A stretch of 38,539 bases of DNA from Pseudomonadota bacterium (GCA_021811205.1 JAJZPK010000001.1:1-38539), one strand, 5' to 3'. Counted from the stretch's first letter, positions 7,852 through 15,193 are shown. Notes: a model not told the origin generated them from the sequence alone. Program-made: numbers and translations.

Positions 7852-8886
7852 ATGAAATACAGATTGCTGGGGCGGACGGGAATGTACGTTTCCGAGCTTT
7901 GTTTGGGCGGCATGACTTTCGGCTCGGAGGGATTCTGGAAGGTGATGGGCGGGCTGCAGCAGGATGCGGTCAATGCGATGGTGCAATCCGCTTTCGATGC
8001 GGGAATCAACTTCATCGACACGGCCAACGTCTATTCGCTCGGCCATTCCGAAATGCTTCTAGGGCAGGCGCTGAAGGATCTCGGGCTTCCCAGGGACGAG
8101 CTCGTCGTCGCGACCAAGGCCACCGGCATCATGAACGATCTACCCAACGGGCGGGGGCAGTCGAGATACCACCTGATGAACGAGCTCGATGCAAGCTTGA
8201 AGCGCCTGCAGCTGGACCATGTCGACCTCTACCAGCTTCACGCCTTCGATCCGCTCACGCCCTTCGAGGAATCGCTGAGGACGCTCGACGACATGGTGAG
8301 ATCGGGAAAGGTGAGGCACATCGGGCTGTGCAACATGGCCGCATGGCAGATCATGAAGGCGCTTGCCGTATCGGAAAAACTGAATCTCGAGCGGTTCGAG
8401 AGCGTCCAGGCCTATTACACCATTGCGGGCAGGGATCTGGAGCGGGAAGTGCTGCCACTGATACGCGACCAGAAGCTCGGGCTCATGGTATGGAGCCCGC
8501 TGGCGGGCGGCCTCCTGAGCGGAAAATACGACAGGTTTGGCAAGGGGCCCGAGGGGTCGAGGCGAAACAGCTTCGATTTTCCAGTGGTCGACAAGGATCG
8601 CGCATTTTCCTGCGTCGAGGCGATGCGGCCCATCGCAAAGGCGCATAACGCATCGGTCGCTGCGATCGCGATCGCCTGGCTTCTGGCGAAGCCTGAAGTC
8701 TCGACCGTGATCATCGGCGCGAAAACCCAGGACCAGCTCCACGACAACCTCTCGGCGGGAAGGATCGAACTGAGTCCGGAAGAGCTTTCCAGGCTGGATG
8801 AAGCAAGCAGGCTTTCCCCCGAATATCCGGGGTGGATGCTCGAATTCCAGGGGAAATACAGGGAAAGCCCGCCGGTCAGGAACTGA
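7852..8886 (+). CDS. aldo/keto reductase
   Basis: A 344-residue NAD(P)H-dependent oxidoreductase of the aldo/keto reductase superfamily ((beta/alpha)8 barrel, cytoplasmic). The catalytic tetrad is complete: Asp56, Tyr61 (in FIDTANVYSLGHSE), Lys89 (VVATKATG) and His130 (DLYQLHAFD). The C-terminal cofactor-binding part includes VSTVIIGAKTQDQL. The start is fixed by GGAGGAGAAGA just before the ATG. The substrate cannot be predicted; relatives reduce aldehydes, methylglyoxal or quinones. It appears to be monocistronic. Its first 100 bases or so, with the promoter, also occur as a decayed copy 2.8 kb to the right. Confidence 0.93.
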   Translation: MKYRLLGRTGMYVSELCLGGMTFGSEGFWKVMGGLQQDAVNAMVQSAFDAGINFIDTANVYSLGHSEMLLGQALKDLGLPRDELVVATKATGIMNDLPNGRGQSRYHLMNELDASLKRLQLDHVDLYQLHAFDPLTPFEESLRTLDDMVRSGKVRHIGLCNMAAWQIMKALAVSEKLNLERFESVQAYYTIAGRDLEREVLPLIRDQKLGLMVWSPLAGGLLSGKYDRFGKGPEGSRRNSFDFPVVDKDRAFSCVEAMRPIAKAHNASVAAIAIAWLLAKPEVSTVIIGAKTQDQLHDNLSAGRIELSPEELSRLDEASRLSPEYPGWMLEFQGKYRESPPVRN

Positions 8887-9065
8887 GGACGGGCACGCTT
8901 GTCGGCCGGGTCCCCGCTCTTATCAGCATGGAAGAATGCGGCGTCATCGCATCAAGCAAAGCGGGAGCCTAAACCTCGCGAGATCGACCGGCTCGTCGGC
9001 AATTTCCAGGCCAATACGTTCCACCCATGCCGTCAAGCAGCATCAGCGATTGGCCCTGCCCCAAT

Positions 9066-9803
9066 TTATGCCAGGCTCTGCGTTAGCAGTACCGCCCCGA
9101 TGACGATAAGGCCGAGATGCATGTATCGAATGAAGGAGGGACCCTTCATGCGCTGATTCGCCATTCTCCCCAGCAGTATTGCCGAAAGGGCGCCGGGTAG
9201 AGACATCCAGTAGAGGTGTGTGACATCGGCAGTCCAAAGACCCGTTGCCCAATACCCGCTCATGACCAGAGTGCTCGCCGGCAGAAAATAGCCCTGCAAA
9301 GTCGCGCGGAAATGCTGGGGAGGCCAGCGCTTGAGCGTTCCGTAGACGATGAGCGGCGGTCCGTTCATTCCGTAAGCCCCGCCCAGGATTCCGGCGCCGA
9401 AACCGAAAAGCCAGGCAAGCCTGTTGCTCTTCAGAGTCGGCTGCTTCCCGGAATTCAGCAGATATGCGGAGAAAACGATGATGATGCAGGCGAGCAGGGC
9501 CTTCACGACCGATTCCTTCACCATGGTCAGGATTGAAAGGCCCAAAGGTGTGCCGGCAACTGTTGCAAGGAATAATGAAGCGGCACTTCGAAAATGGATA
9601 TGGCGCCAGTCCTGCAACACGATCAAAGCTGCGATGGTGATCGAGAGCAAGACGGCCACGGGTGCCGCCACGCTCACCGGTATGACGAGGGCGAGCAAGG
9701 GTACCGCGACCAATGCCTCGCCGAAACCGAACGCGGACCGGATGAAGGAAGCCACGAAAAGAACGGCCACCACCAGAAACGACGTTGAGTCGGATAGGTT
9801 CAT
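9066..9803 (-). CDS. TSUP-family membrane transporter (TauE/SafE-like sulfite/organosulfonate exporter)
   Basis: A 245-residue polytopic membrane protein with about eight hydrophobic segments in two repeats. Each repeat begins with a characteristic motif: FIRSAFGFGEALVAVPLLAL near residue 20 and FGFGAGILGGAYGMNGPPLI near residue 135. These are TauE/SafE (TSUP) signatures. Members move sulfite, sulfoacetate, taurine-related compounds or similar anions across the inner membrane; the substrate here is unknown. No strong Shine-Dalgarno precedes the ATG at 9803. No sulfur gene is adjacent. Confidence 0.88.
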   Translation of the reverse strand: MNLSDSTSFLVVAVLFVASFIRSAFGFGEALVAVPLLALVIPVSVAAPVAVLLSITIAALIVLQDWRHIHFRSAASLFLATVAGTPLGLSILTMVKESVVKALLACIIIVFSAYLLNSGKQPTLKSNRLAWLFGFGAGILGGAYGMNGPPLIVYGTLKRWPPQHFRATLQGYFLPASTLVMSGYWATGLWTADVTHLYWMSLPGALSAILLGRMANQRMKGPSFIRYMHLGLIVIGAVLLTQSLA

Positions 9804-9990
9804 GTGCTATGCATTTCAAGAAGCCCCCTGCTGCGGACCCGCCGAATTTTCTCGATCGAAGCCGGTCGACCACCTTATCATCGCCATCTTGCTGGACTTG
9901 CAGCTGCATTGGGCGGAATTTATTGCAAAGCCTGCTTCCATTCAGGCGGCAATTCGAAATTGCATATCCAGTTCATGACGTTCTTTGGGT

Positions 9991-10082
9991 GGAAATAGGT
10001 GCAGACTCTATTTCCGAAAACATTTCGATTTTGCCTCCGCTTCGCCAGCAGCCTGTTGATCCGGTTCGCGAAAGCCTGACGG
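9991..10082. repeat. repeat copy A: palindrome plus displaced 3' end of yaiI
   Basis: A perfect 8-base-pair hairpin, GGAAATAG (9991-9998) / CTATTTCC (10008-10015), is followed by 46 bases (10037-10082). These match the 3' end of yaiI at 11423-11468 with a single mismatch. The order (palindrome, then yaiI end) is the same as at the native yaiI locus. It lies directly downstream of hicB. This is a displaced fragment, not a gene. Confidence 0.85.
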
Positions 10083-10105
10083 GCTGACTTCAACCCAGGC
10101 GCGGG

Positions 10106-10318
10106 TTATGCCGCGACTTCGATGTACTCGACCTGGCTTGTGGGCAATGGAACAGGTAGGCCGTCTTCTCTGAGCCCGTCGATATGGAAAGCGATGGCTT
10201 CACGAATTTCGCGCTCTGCTTCTTCCGGTGTTGCTCCGGTAGCCACGCAACCGGGGAGGTCAGGCACATAAGCTGAGAAGTTGTTTTCCGCTTTTTCGAT
10301 GACGATGGCGTATCGCAT
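10106..10318 (-). CDS. hicB: HicB-family antitoxin
   Basis: A 70-residue protein with the HicB partial RNase H-like fold: MRYAIVIEKAENNFSAYVPD, then LPGCVATGATPEEAEREIREAI. The short form has no visible C-terminal ribbon-helix-helix or HTH domain. HicB neutralises the HicA mRNA interferase. It lies seven bases downstream of hicA, in the usual toxin-first order of HicAB operons. The module sits between two copies of the yaiI 3' end. Confidence 0.9.
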   Translation of the reverse strand: MRYAIVIEKAENNFSAYVPDLPGCVATGATPEEAEREIREAIAFHIDGLREDGLPVPLPTSQVEYIEVAA

Positions 10319-10325
10319 ATGGCTC

Positions 10326-10511
10326 CTATTTGAGGCGTGCTTGCTTCAGGATGCTGTTCAGTGTGCCGGGGGCAAGATCATCGCTTGGCTTTCCGGCAAC
10401 TGTAACACGGCCCGGTTTTTCCGGGTGCTTGAATTGTCGATGGCTGCCGCGAACTGCAACAAGATACCAGCCGTCATTGTGCAATTTCTCCAATATCCCA
10501 TTGACTTTCAT
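10326..10511 (-). CDS. hicA: HicA-family mRNA interferase toxin
   Basis: A 61-residue HicA toxin with a double-stranded-RNA-binding-like fold. The catalytic histidine is His24 in the motif VRGSHRQFKHP, followed by GRVTVAGKPSDDLAPGTL and a C-terminal helix LNSILKQARLK. HicA cleaves mRNA and halts translation until bound by HicB. The ATG at 10511 has no Shine-Dalgarno; a promoter places the transcription start at the ATG, so the toxin mRNA may be leaderless. Confidence 0.9.
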   Translation of the reverse strand: MKVNGILEKLHNDGWYLVAVRGSHRQFKHPEKPGRVTVAGKPSDDLAPGTLNSILKQARLK

Positions 10512-10518
10512 GCATCAA

Positions 10519-10547
10519 AGAATACTTCTCAGGTCGCCGGAAGTCAA
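10519..10547 (-). promoter_or_regulatory. hicAB promoter
   Basis: Reading the minus strand, TTGACT (10547-10542) and TATTCT (10524-10519) are separated by exactly 17 bases. The -10 ends seven bases before the hicA ATG. The expected start point coincides with the start codon. Confidence 0.55.
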
Positions 10548-10586
10548 AGTCGAAGCGGCTTGACGTCTGAATTCACAGGGGAAAAA

Positions 10587-10627
10587 TGGTCAGATCCCGT
10601 TCATTACTTCCGCTTCTCCAGCAGCCT
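10587..10627. repeat. repeat copy B: degenerate palindrome plus short yaiI 3'-end fragment
   Basis: The sequence ATGGTCAGATCCCGTTC (from about 10586) is followed by TTAC and CCGCTTCTCCAGCAGCCT (10610-10627). The latter matches the yaiI end at 11423-11440 at 17 of 18 positions. The palindrome resembles the one at 11391-11410. It lies between the hicAB promoter and the MazF-like gene. It is shorter and more decayed than copy A. Confidence 0.55.
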
Positions 10628-10644
10628 TCCCCGATTTCTTCCAC

Positions 10645-10780
10645 CAAGGGCGCGTCTGTAATTTCAGGAAAACTTCGGACGGGGACAAGAATGAAATACG
10701 GATTGCCGGGGCGGGTGTATTTCAGAGCTTTGCCTGGGGACGATGACTTTCGGTGCTGAAGGGTTCTGGAAGGTGATGCG
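10645..10780 (+). pseudogene. decayed copy of the promoter and 5' end of the aldo/keto reductase gene
   Basis: This matches 7804-7950 by eye at roughly 85 percent, with small gaps. It covers the promoter region (CCAAGGGCGCGTCT onward), the leader, the start (AATGAAATAC) and about 30 codons up to TTCTGGAAGGTGATG. The ATG at 10692 opens only 22 codons before a TGA (10758-10760), owing to frameshifting gaps. The -10 is TGTAAT instead of TATAAT. The fragment ends abruptly at the stop of the MazF-like gene. Confidence 0.88.
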
Positions 10781-10784
10781 CAGA

Positions 10785-11111
10785 TCACTTGGCGATGCCC
10801 AGGAACACGGCCAAACAACGCTCGACCTCCACCATTGCATCGGCGTTGATGCGTCCGAAGGCAGGCCCCACCTTGTCGCGCTTGACGGTCATTGCCTTGT
10901 CCACCATCACCTGTGAGGGCTTCTGCAAACCGTTTTCGGCCATTGGCTGAACGGTGATGCGCAACAGCGGCGCGGGAACAAGCGTGCCCGACACCGGCAG
11001 GACGGTAACGGTGGAATGTTCGCCGAACTGGTCGGCCTGAATGACCAGTGCGGGCCGAGGCTTTCCGAAGTCGCCTTGCATGACGATGGTCACAAAATCA
11101 CCCCGCATCAT
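10785..11111 (-). CDS. MazF/PemK-family toxin
   Basis: A 108-residue endoribonuclease-type toxin. The N-terminus MRGDFVTIVMQGDFGKPRPALVIQ has the MazF/PemK pattern (RGD-F start, then K-x-RPALV), and TVLPVSG with a C-terminal domain follows. MazF proteins cut mRNA at short sequence motifs. The start ATG (11111) overlaps the stop of the upstream antitoxin gene (ATGA); a second ATG at 11108 is possible. It is read leftward and its stop lies next to the decayed aldo/keto reductase fragment. Confidence 0.88.
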   Translation of the reverse strand: MMRGDFVTIVMQGDFGKPRPALVIQADQFGEHSTVTVLPVSGTLVPAPLLRITVQPMAENGLQKPSQVMVDKAMTVKRDKVGPAFGRINADAMVEVERCLAVFLGIAK

Positions 11112-11326
11112 TCCGTCCAGCCGTCCACGTCTGCCAGCGCTTCATTCATGAAGCGCTGCATGTCGGTGTCAGCCATGTCCGCCTGTGCGGCAAGACGACA
11201 CTGGCGGCGGCATTCCTCTGCGAAGTCAGGCCGTCGCGTATCCGGCACCCAGATTTGAACCGGGCGCAGTCCTGCCATGCGCAGCGCGGCGCGGTGTTTT
11301 TGAACGCGTGAATTGACATTTGCCAT
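11108..11326 (-). CDS. MazE-like (DUF3018) antitoxin
   Basis: A 72-residue protein beginning MANVNSRVQKHRAALRMAGL, followed by RPVQIWVPDTRRPDFAEECR. This is the pattern of DUF3018 antitoxins paired with MazF/PemK toxins (N-terminal DNA-binding part, acidic C-terminal toxin-binding tail). The ATG at 11326 is chosen because AGGGAG lies just upstream; a longer in-frame form to 11386 lacks this. The four-base overlap with the toxin gene shows translational coupling. Confidence 0.85.
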   Translation of the reverse strand: MANVNSRVQKHRAALRMAGLRPVQIWVPDTRRPDFAEECRRQCRLAAQADMADTDMQRFMNEALADVDGWTE

Positions 11327-11344
11327 GCCTGCTCCCTTTCCGTT

Positions 11345-11385
11345 ACATGCAACAAGTCTACGCCCCCTTGCTGTCACATGCAACA
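11345..11385 (-). promoter_or_regulatory. paired direct repeats upstream of the MazEF-like operon, likely operator
   Basis: A perfect 10-base direct repeat, ACATGCAACA on the plus strand, occurs at 11345-11354 and 11376-11385. The copies are spaced 31 bases apart, about three helical turns. Both lie upstream of the antitoxin start. Repeated half-sites on one face of the helix would suit autorepression by the antitoxin-toxin complex; this is inferred. Confidence 0.5.
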
Positions 11386-11390
11386 TAGAG

Positions 11391-11468
11391 AATCGGGGAC
11401 CGACCCCATTCTTGAATTACCGCCGCTTCGCCAGCAGCCTGTCGATCCGGTTCGCGAAAGCCTGACGG
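11391..11468. repeat. repeat copy C: native palindrome and yaiI 3' end
   Basis: The near-palindrome AATCGGGGACCGACCCCATT (11391-11410) lies just past the yaiI stop, and the last bases of yaiI follow (to 11468). This arrangement recurs in copies A and B. Because it is joined to the complete yaiI gene, it is taken as the parental copy. Confidence 0.75.
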
Positions 11469-11863
11469 TCCGCGCCTGAAAATGCAGAAGGCCCCCCAGT
11501 CTCCACCCCGCTGCTTCGCAGGCTTTCCATGAAATTCCGCATGGAAAGGCGCTCTGCTATGTTGGATTCGGTCAGCAGTTCGCCCCTCGGATCGATGACC
11601 GTCGCTCCCTTTGCGACAACCTGGGATGCGAGCGGAATGTCCGCCGTGACGACGAGATCCCCCGCTTGAACTTCGCTGGCGATGCGCTCGTCAGCGACAT
11701 CGAAGCCGCCGGGGACCTGAAGCGCCCTGATATACGGGGAGGGGGGCACGCGCAGCATTTTGTTGGCGACCAGGGTGAGCGGAATCTTTGCGCGATCCGC
11801 CGCTCGATAGAGGATTTCCTTGATGACGGCAGGGCATGCGTCGGCGTCGACCCAGATTCTCAT
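11417..11863 (-). CDS. yaiI: YaiI/YqxD family protein (DUF188, PIN-like fold)
   Basis: A 148-residue protein beginning [18 protein letters not shown], the signature of the UPF0178/DUF188 family, with further conserved parts [15 protein letters not shown] and [18 protein letters not shown]. The fold is PIN-like with clustered aspartates, suggesting a metal-dependent nuclease, but the cellular role is unknown. The ATG at 11863 matches the family N-terminus; an in-frame TTG at 11875 is less likely. It starts eight bases after the stop of the PDC-sensor gene, so the two are probably cotranscribed. Its last 46 bases recur at 10037-10082. Confidence 0.92.
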   Translation of the reverse strand: MRIWVDADACPAVIKEILYRAADRAKIPLTLVANKMLRVPPSPYIRALQVPGGFDVADERIASEVQAGDLVVTADIPLASQVVAKGATVIDPRGELLTESNIAERLSMRNFMESLRSSGVETGGPSAFSGADRQAFANRIDRLLAKRR

Positions 11864-11871
11864 GACAATTT

Positions 11872-12816
11872 TCAAACGGTGCCAGTCCAGAAGTCCAGCT
11901 TCTTGTCCAGGAACTCCCGCCAGGGCATGTAATGGGAACCGTCGCAGGAGAAGGTCAGGCCGATCATGCCGTTGAAGATATTGAGCAGGGCCGAGCGCAG
12001 ATAGATCGTCTCGTCCATGAAGCGCAGCTCGCGAAAGCCGTTCAGTATCCCGCGCACGGCATCAGCCGGGATTTCGGCGTCAAATGGATAGTCCACCCGA
12101 GGATAGGCGAGGCAGAGGTCGGGCTTGAGTTCGTCGATGCCGTGAATGCGGAAGCGGTAGGGGTCGTTCATTTGCCAGATCGTTGCGCGCGAGCTGGAAA
12201 AATGCAGCTTGGCGTGAAATACCCCGTGTATCGTGATCAGCTCGTCGACGACATGCAGCACGGTATCCATCTGCTGATCCATCGGGCTGACAACCCGCTC
12301 CTGGTGAAACAGCCCGCCACGTATCGCGGGGTCCCCTTTCAATTGCACCCATTTTTCAGGCTGACGGTAAAGCGCTTCCGTTGCGGGAAGTTCGCGCAGG
12401 TCGAAGTCGGCGCCAAGAAAGCCCAGCAATTCCCCGCTCTTTCCGTGAACCCGCTTCACGGCAGTGAGAGAAGGCCGCTTGGCGTTCTGGCTGATGTAGG
12501 CATCGGACAGGGAGAAATGCGCGCCGCCAAGCGACTCAAGCATGTAAGGGCGATGGCTGCGGTCGCGGCCGTGATGCGCTTCGATCGGCCCGGTTCGGGA
12601 TACGGTGGACGTGATCTGATGCGCCTTTGCATCCAGCAGATAGAGATACTTGCAGTAGGGCAGTTCGGCGAGGCCAGCCCCAAGCCGTGCTTCCAGCGCG
12701 TCCGGCTGCGGCCAGACTCTGGCGCAGTCCTCGGCAAGGACGGAGAGCGAGGAGGAGAGCCAGCTTTCCAGTATCTCGCGCTGACGGGCTATGGATTCCT
12801 GAAGACTGGATTTCAT
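11872..12816 (-). CDS. PDC (Cache-like) sensor domain protein
   Basis: A 314-residue soluble protein without signal peptide or membrane segment. The first half resembles a PDC/Cache-type ligand sensor: a long N-terminal helix, the strand [20 protein letters not shown], then RDRSHRPYM and the [20 protein letters not shown] stretch that forms the ligand pocket in related domains, followed by a [13 protein letters not shown] strand. The C-terminal half has no recognised output domain. Such domains usually sit outside the membrane in chemoreceptors and kinases, so a free cytoplasmic form is unusual. It is the first gene of a probable two-gene unit with yaiI. Confidence 0.7.
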   Translation of the reverse strand: MKSSLQESIARQREILESWLSSSLSVLAEDCARVWPQPDALEARLGAGLAELPYCKYLYLLDAKAHQITSTVSRTGPIEAHHGRDRSHRPYMLESLGGAHFSLSDAYISQNAKRPSLTAVKRVHGKSGELLGFLGADFDLRELPATEALYRQPEKWVQLKGDPAIRGGLFHQERVVSPMDQQMDTVLHVVDELITIHGVFHAKLHFSSSRATIWQMNDPYRFRIHGIDELKPDLCLAYPRVDYPFDAEIPADAVRGILNGFRELRFMDETIYLRSALLNIFNGMIGLTFSCDGSHYMPWREFLDKKLDFWTGTV

Positions 12817-12880
12817 GGCGCGGCCCTTTTCCGGCAGCCCACCATGCAGGGAGTGAAGCGCTTCATGGCTTTCCTTTTGC

Positions 12881-12913
12881 GTGACCAGGCACAGGATACC
12901 AGTGCCTGGTCAC
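12881..12913. repeat. 12-bp perfect inverted repeat (hairpin) between selO and the PDC-sensor gene
   Basis: GTGACCAGGCAC (12881-12892) and GTGCCTGGTCAC (12902-12913) pair perfectly around a nine-base loop. Neither strand has a T-run after the stem, so it is not a classical intrinsic terminator. It may act as a factor-dependent terminator, an mRNA 3'-end stabiliser for selO or a protein-binding site. Confidence 0.7.
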
Positions 12914-12925
12914 GTAATCCAGATG

Positions 12926-14386
12926 CTAGGTCCCGCAGAACGTCCGGTAGCGCTCCGTCTGGGCTCTCGGCGCAGGAAGCGAATAGGATCTGAATGAAAT
13001 CTTTTCGGCATAAGGTTCGGCCAGCGCGTCACACAGCCTGTCGAAAGGCCCCAGGTCCCCGTTTGCGCTTGCGGCTTCCAGCGCCTCCTCGACCAGGTGA
13101 TTGCGCGGGATGACGAAGGGATTGGCGCGCCTGATGTCTTCCGCGATCCCGTCCATGGTCCTTTCTTCCCGAGCCAGTCTTTCCCGCCAGCGCGGCAGCC
13201 AGGCATCCAGCTTTTCTGGATTTGAGGCAAACAGGCTTTGCAGCGATTCTCCTCCCTTCGCGGCATCGGCAAGCGCGCGCCAGGCGAGGGTGAAGTCGGC
13301 CTCTGCTGCCTGCATCGCCTCGAGAAACCCTTCGGCAAGCGAGGCATCTTCTTCCTCTTCGCGCGCGAGCCCGAGCTTCTTCCTCATTACGGCAAGCCTT
13401 GCATTCTGGTAATGGCTTGCGAAAGCGTCCACCTCATCCGTTGCAAGCTCGACCGCCCTCTCCGCGTCTTCGTCGATGAGCGGAAGAAGGGTTTCAGCGA
13501 AGCGCGCAAGGTTCCACTGCGCGATTGCCGGCTGGTTGCCGTAGGCATAGCGTCCGTTGCGGTCTATCGAGCTGAAGACGGTGCGCGGATCGTAGTGCTC
13601 GATGAAGGCGCAGGGGCCGTAATCGATGGTTTCCCCGGAAAGGGCCATGTTGTCGGTATTCATCACGCCGTGGATGAACCCGGCGCCCATCCATTGCGCG
13701 ACCAGCTTCGCGAGACGCATCGAGAAGGCGCGCAGGAATTCGATGCGGGGCCGCCCTTCCAGCTCGGGATAGTGGCGCGCAACGGTGTAGTCGGCGAGGC
13801 GCCTGAGCATGCGCACGTCGCTTCGCGCTGCGAGATACTCGAAAGTGCCGATGCGAATATGGCTTGCGGCCACCCGGGCGAGCACTGCCCCAGGCAATAC
13901 ATTCTCCCTGTAGACGGGCTCCCCGGTTTCGACCACGGCAAGCGCGCGGGAAGTGGCGATGCCGAGATGGTGCATGGCTTCCCCCATCAGGTATTCGCGC
14001 AGCATGGGCCCTAGCGCTGCCTTGCCGTCCCCGTTGCGCGAAAACACAGTCGGGCCGCTGCCCTTGAGCTGGATGTCGCGGCGATGCCCTTTCCGGTCGA
14101 TGATTTCGCCGAGAAGCAGGGCGCGGCCGTCGCCGAGCTGGGGCACGAAGTTCCCGAACTGATGACCGGCATAAGCCTGGGCGATCGGCTGGGACCCCGG
14201 CGCAACCTTGTTTCCGGAAAAATACTGAACCCAGTCTGGGGAATCCAGATCGCCGGGTTCAAGCCCGAGCTCTTCCGCCAGGGGAAGATTGAGCCTGGAA
14301 ATCTTCGGCGCCGATTTGCGCTCGGCGCTACTGAAGGCATACAGGCCTTCGAGCTCGCGCACGTAACTGTTGTCGAAGGTGAGCAT
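12926..14386 (-). CDS. selO: SelO-family protein adenylyltransferase (YdiU)
   Basis: A 486-residue pseudokinase-fold AMP transferase (E. coli SelO has 478). It moves AMP from ATP to Ser/Thr/Tyr of target proteins and is linked to redox homeostasis. Visible motifs: AYAGHQFGNFVPQLGDGRA (72-90), Lys108 in QLKGSGPT, FSRNGDGKAALGPMLREYL (115-133), the catalytic MNTDN with Asp245 and metal ligand Asn246, and Asp255 in TIDYGP. The C-terminus is YRTFCGT, with Cys where eukaryotic SelO has selenocysteine. The ATG at 14386 matches the family N-terminus; an upstream extension to 14617 would cross a terminator and is rejected. There is no clear Shine-Dalgarno. Confidence 0.95.
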   Translation of the reverse strand: MLTFDNSYVRELEGLYAFSSAERKSAPKISRLNLPLAEELGLEPGDLDSPDWVQYFSGNKVAPGSQPIAQAYAGHQFGNFVPQLGDGRALLLGEIIDRKGHRRDIQLKGSGPTVFSRNGDGKAALGPMLREYLMGEAMHHLGIATSRALAVVETGEPVYRENVLPGAVLARVAASHIRIGTFEYLAARSDVRMLRRLADYTVARHYPELEGRPRIEFLRAFSMRLAKLVAQWMGAGFIHGVMNTDNMALSGETIDYGPCAFIEHYDPRTVFSSIDRNGRYAYGNQPAIAQWNLARFAETLLPLIDEDAERAVELATDEVDAFASHYQNARLAVMRKKLGLAREEEEDASLAEGFLEAMQAAEADFTLAWRALADAAKGGESLQSLFASNPEKLDAWLPRWRERLAREERTMDGIAEDIRRANPFVIPRNHLVEEALEAASANGDLGPFDRLCDALAEPYAEKISFRSYSLPAPRAQTERYRTFCGT

Positions 14387-14479
14387 GATGAGGATGATGG
14401 AGCGAGAGGTACTGTGGAAATAATACCAGAGTAATTCTCTCGACAAAAGAGAAGGTCCGGCAAACGGCAGTTCGGACAG

Positions 14480-14503
14480 AAAAAAAGCCCGCTTGCGCGG
14501 GCT
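14480..14503 (-). terminator. intrinsic terminator upstream of selO
   Basis: The minus strand reads AGCCCGC-GCAA-GCGGGCT followed directly by a run of seven T, a textbook rho-independent terminator for leftward transcription. It lies about 95 bases before the selO start and no leftward gene ends there. It therefore ends a small RNA, acts as an attenuator in the selO leader, or is a relic. Confidence 0.8.
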
Positions 14504-14648
14504 CAAGTTTTGGAGCGGGTGTTTTCGGGAATGGATTCTACCCATCAAATGTGACAGGAAATCGGGGATGATTTCCCGATGCAGGGGGTGAATTTTAAAA
14601 ACGCTTGCGAGGTGCAATATGATTTGCCACTTGATTATCTTCGTGCGA
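14504..14648 (-). other. possible small RNA or selO leader ending at the terminator
   Basis: About 145 bases between the marR operator and the orphan terminator hold no ORF. On either strand they can form competing hairpins: ATCGGG (14561-14566) with CCCGAT (14575-14580), or the overlapping GGAAATC (14558-14564) with GATTTCC (14570-14576). Mutually exclusive stems before a terminator are what an attenuator or structured RNA would show. No known RNA family is recognised. Confidence 0.25.
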
Positions 14649-14670
14649 TATAGTAAGGTGCCATACTATA
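14649..14670 (+). promoter_or_regulatory. MarR-type operator
   Basis: TATAGTA (14649-14655) and TACTATA (14664-14670) form a perfect seven-base inverted repeat around eight bases. It sits 20 bases upstream of the marR start. The length and position are those of MarR-family autoregulatory operators; a -10 element probably overlaps it. Confidence 0.7.
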
Positions 14671-14689
14671 AAGACCGTGGATATCGATC

Positions 14690-15193
14690 ATGCTGCTGCT
14701 CAAGGAATTGCCGACTTCGAAAAGCCTCGAAAAATTCGTTGCCCGTTATCCGGGAACGGACATCCAGGCGATCTCTGACTTCGTGAACCTGCTGCGCGCG
14801 AGCTCGGATCTTTCGGTCGCCCTGGACAAGCTTCTGGCCCAGCACGGCCTGCTCCAGGGTAGATGGTGGGTTCTAGTGCTGCTGCTGCGCCAGGACGACC
14901 TGACGTCCTCTCCAAGCGATCTCGCCGAAAAGGCGGGCGTCACCAAGGCGAGCATGACAGGGTTCATCGATGGCCTGGAACGGGAAGGATTGGTTGTCCG
15001 TCTTCCCGATCCGGTCGACAGGAGGAAATTCCTGATTCGCCTCACGCAGCAAGGGCAGCAGAAGCTTGACGAGGCCATACCTGACTACAACCGAAAGGTG
15101 AGCGCGCTCATGTCGTCGCTCTCCCAAAGCCGCCGCAGCGAGCTGATCGCAAGCCTCAAGGTACTGGCGGACAATCTGGATGCCATGAAGTGA
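14690..15193 (+). CDS. MarR-family transcriptional regulator of the efflux operon
   Basis: A 167-residue winged-helix MarR protein. The DNA-binding part is clear: LLRQDDLTSSPSDLAEKAGV, then TKASMTGFIDGLEREGLVVR and the wing LPDPVDRRKFLIRLTQQGQQ. The N-terminal and C-terminal helices form the dimer interface. MarR repressors release DNA when they bind phenolic or other small aromatic ligands. It stands 12 bases before the outer-membrane efflux gene and downstream of a perfect inverted repeat, so it most likely represses its own operon. The inducer is unknown but probably a substrate of the pump. Confidence 0.92.
   Translation: MLLLKELPTSKSLEKFVARYPGTDIQAISDFVNLLRASSDLSVALDKLLAQHGLLQGRWWVLVLLLRQDDLTSSPSDLAEKAGVTKASMTGFIDGLEREGLVVRLPDPVDRRKFLIRLTQQGQQKLDEAIPDYNRKVSALMSSLSQSRRSELIASLKVLADNLDAMK

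Noticed and set aside
7728..8648. Plus-strand open frame of 306 codons overlapping the aldo/keto reductase
   Set aside because: Arg/Gly-rich shadow frame; the reductase frame has a perfect start and a complete catalytic tetrad.
9043..9909. Minus-strand open frame of 288 codons overlapping the TauE/SafE gene
   Set aside because: Out-of-frame shadow of a clear membrane transporter.
10106..11468. Integron-type cassette array with attC sites
   Set aside because: The repeats lack attC core sites and no integron integrase is present; the repeated unit is a gene 3' end.
11932..12993. Plus-strand open frame of 353 codons
   Set aside because: Antisense to the PDC-sensor gene and the end of selO; no family features.
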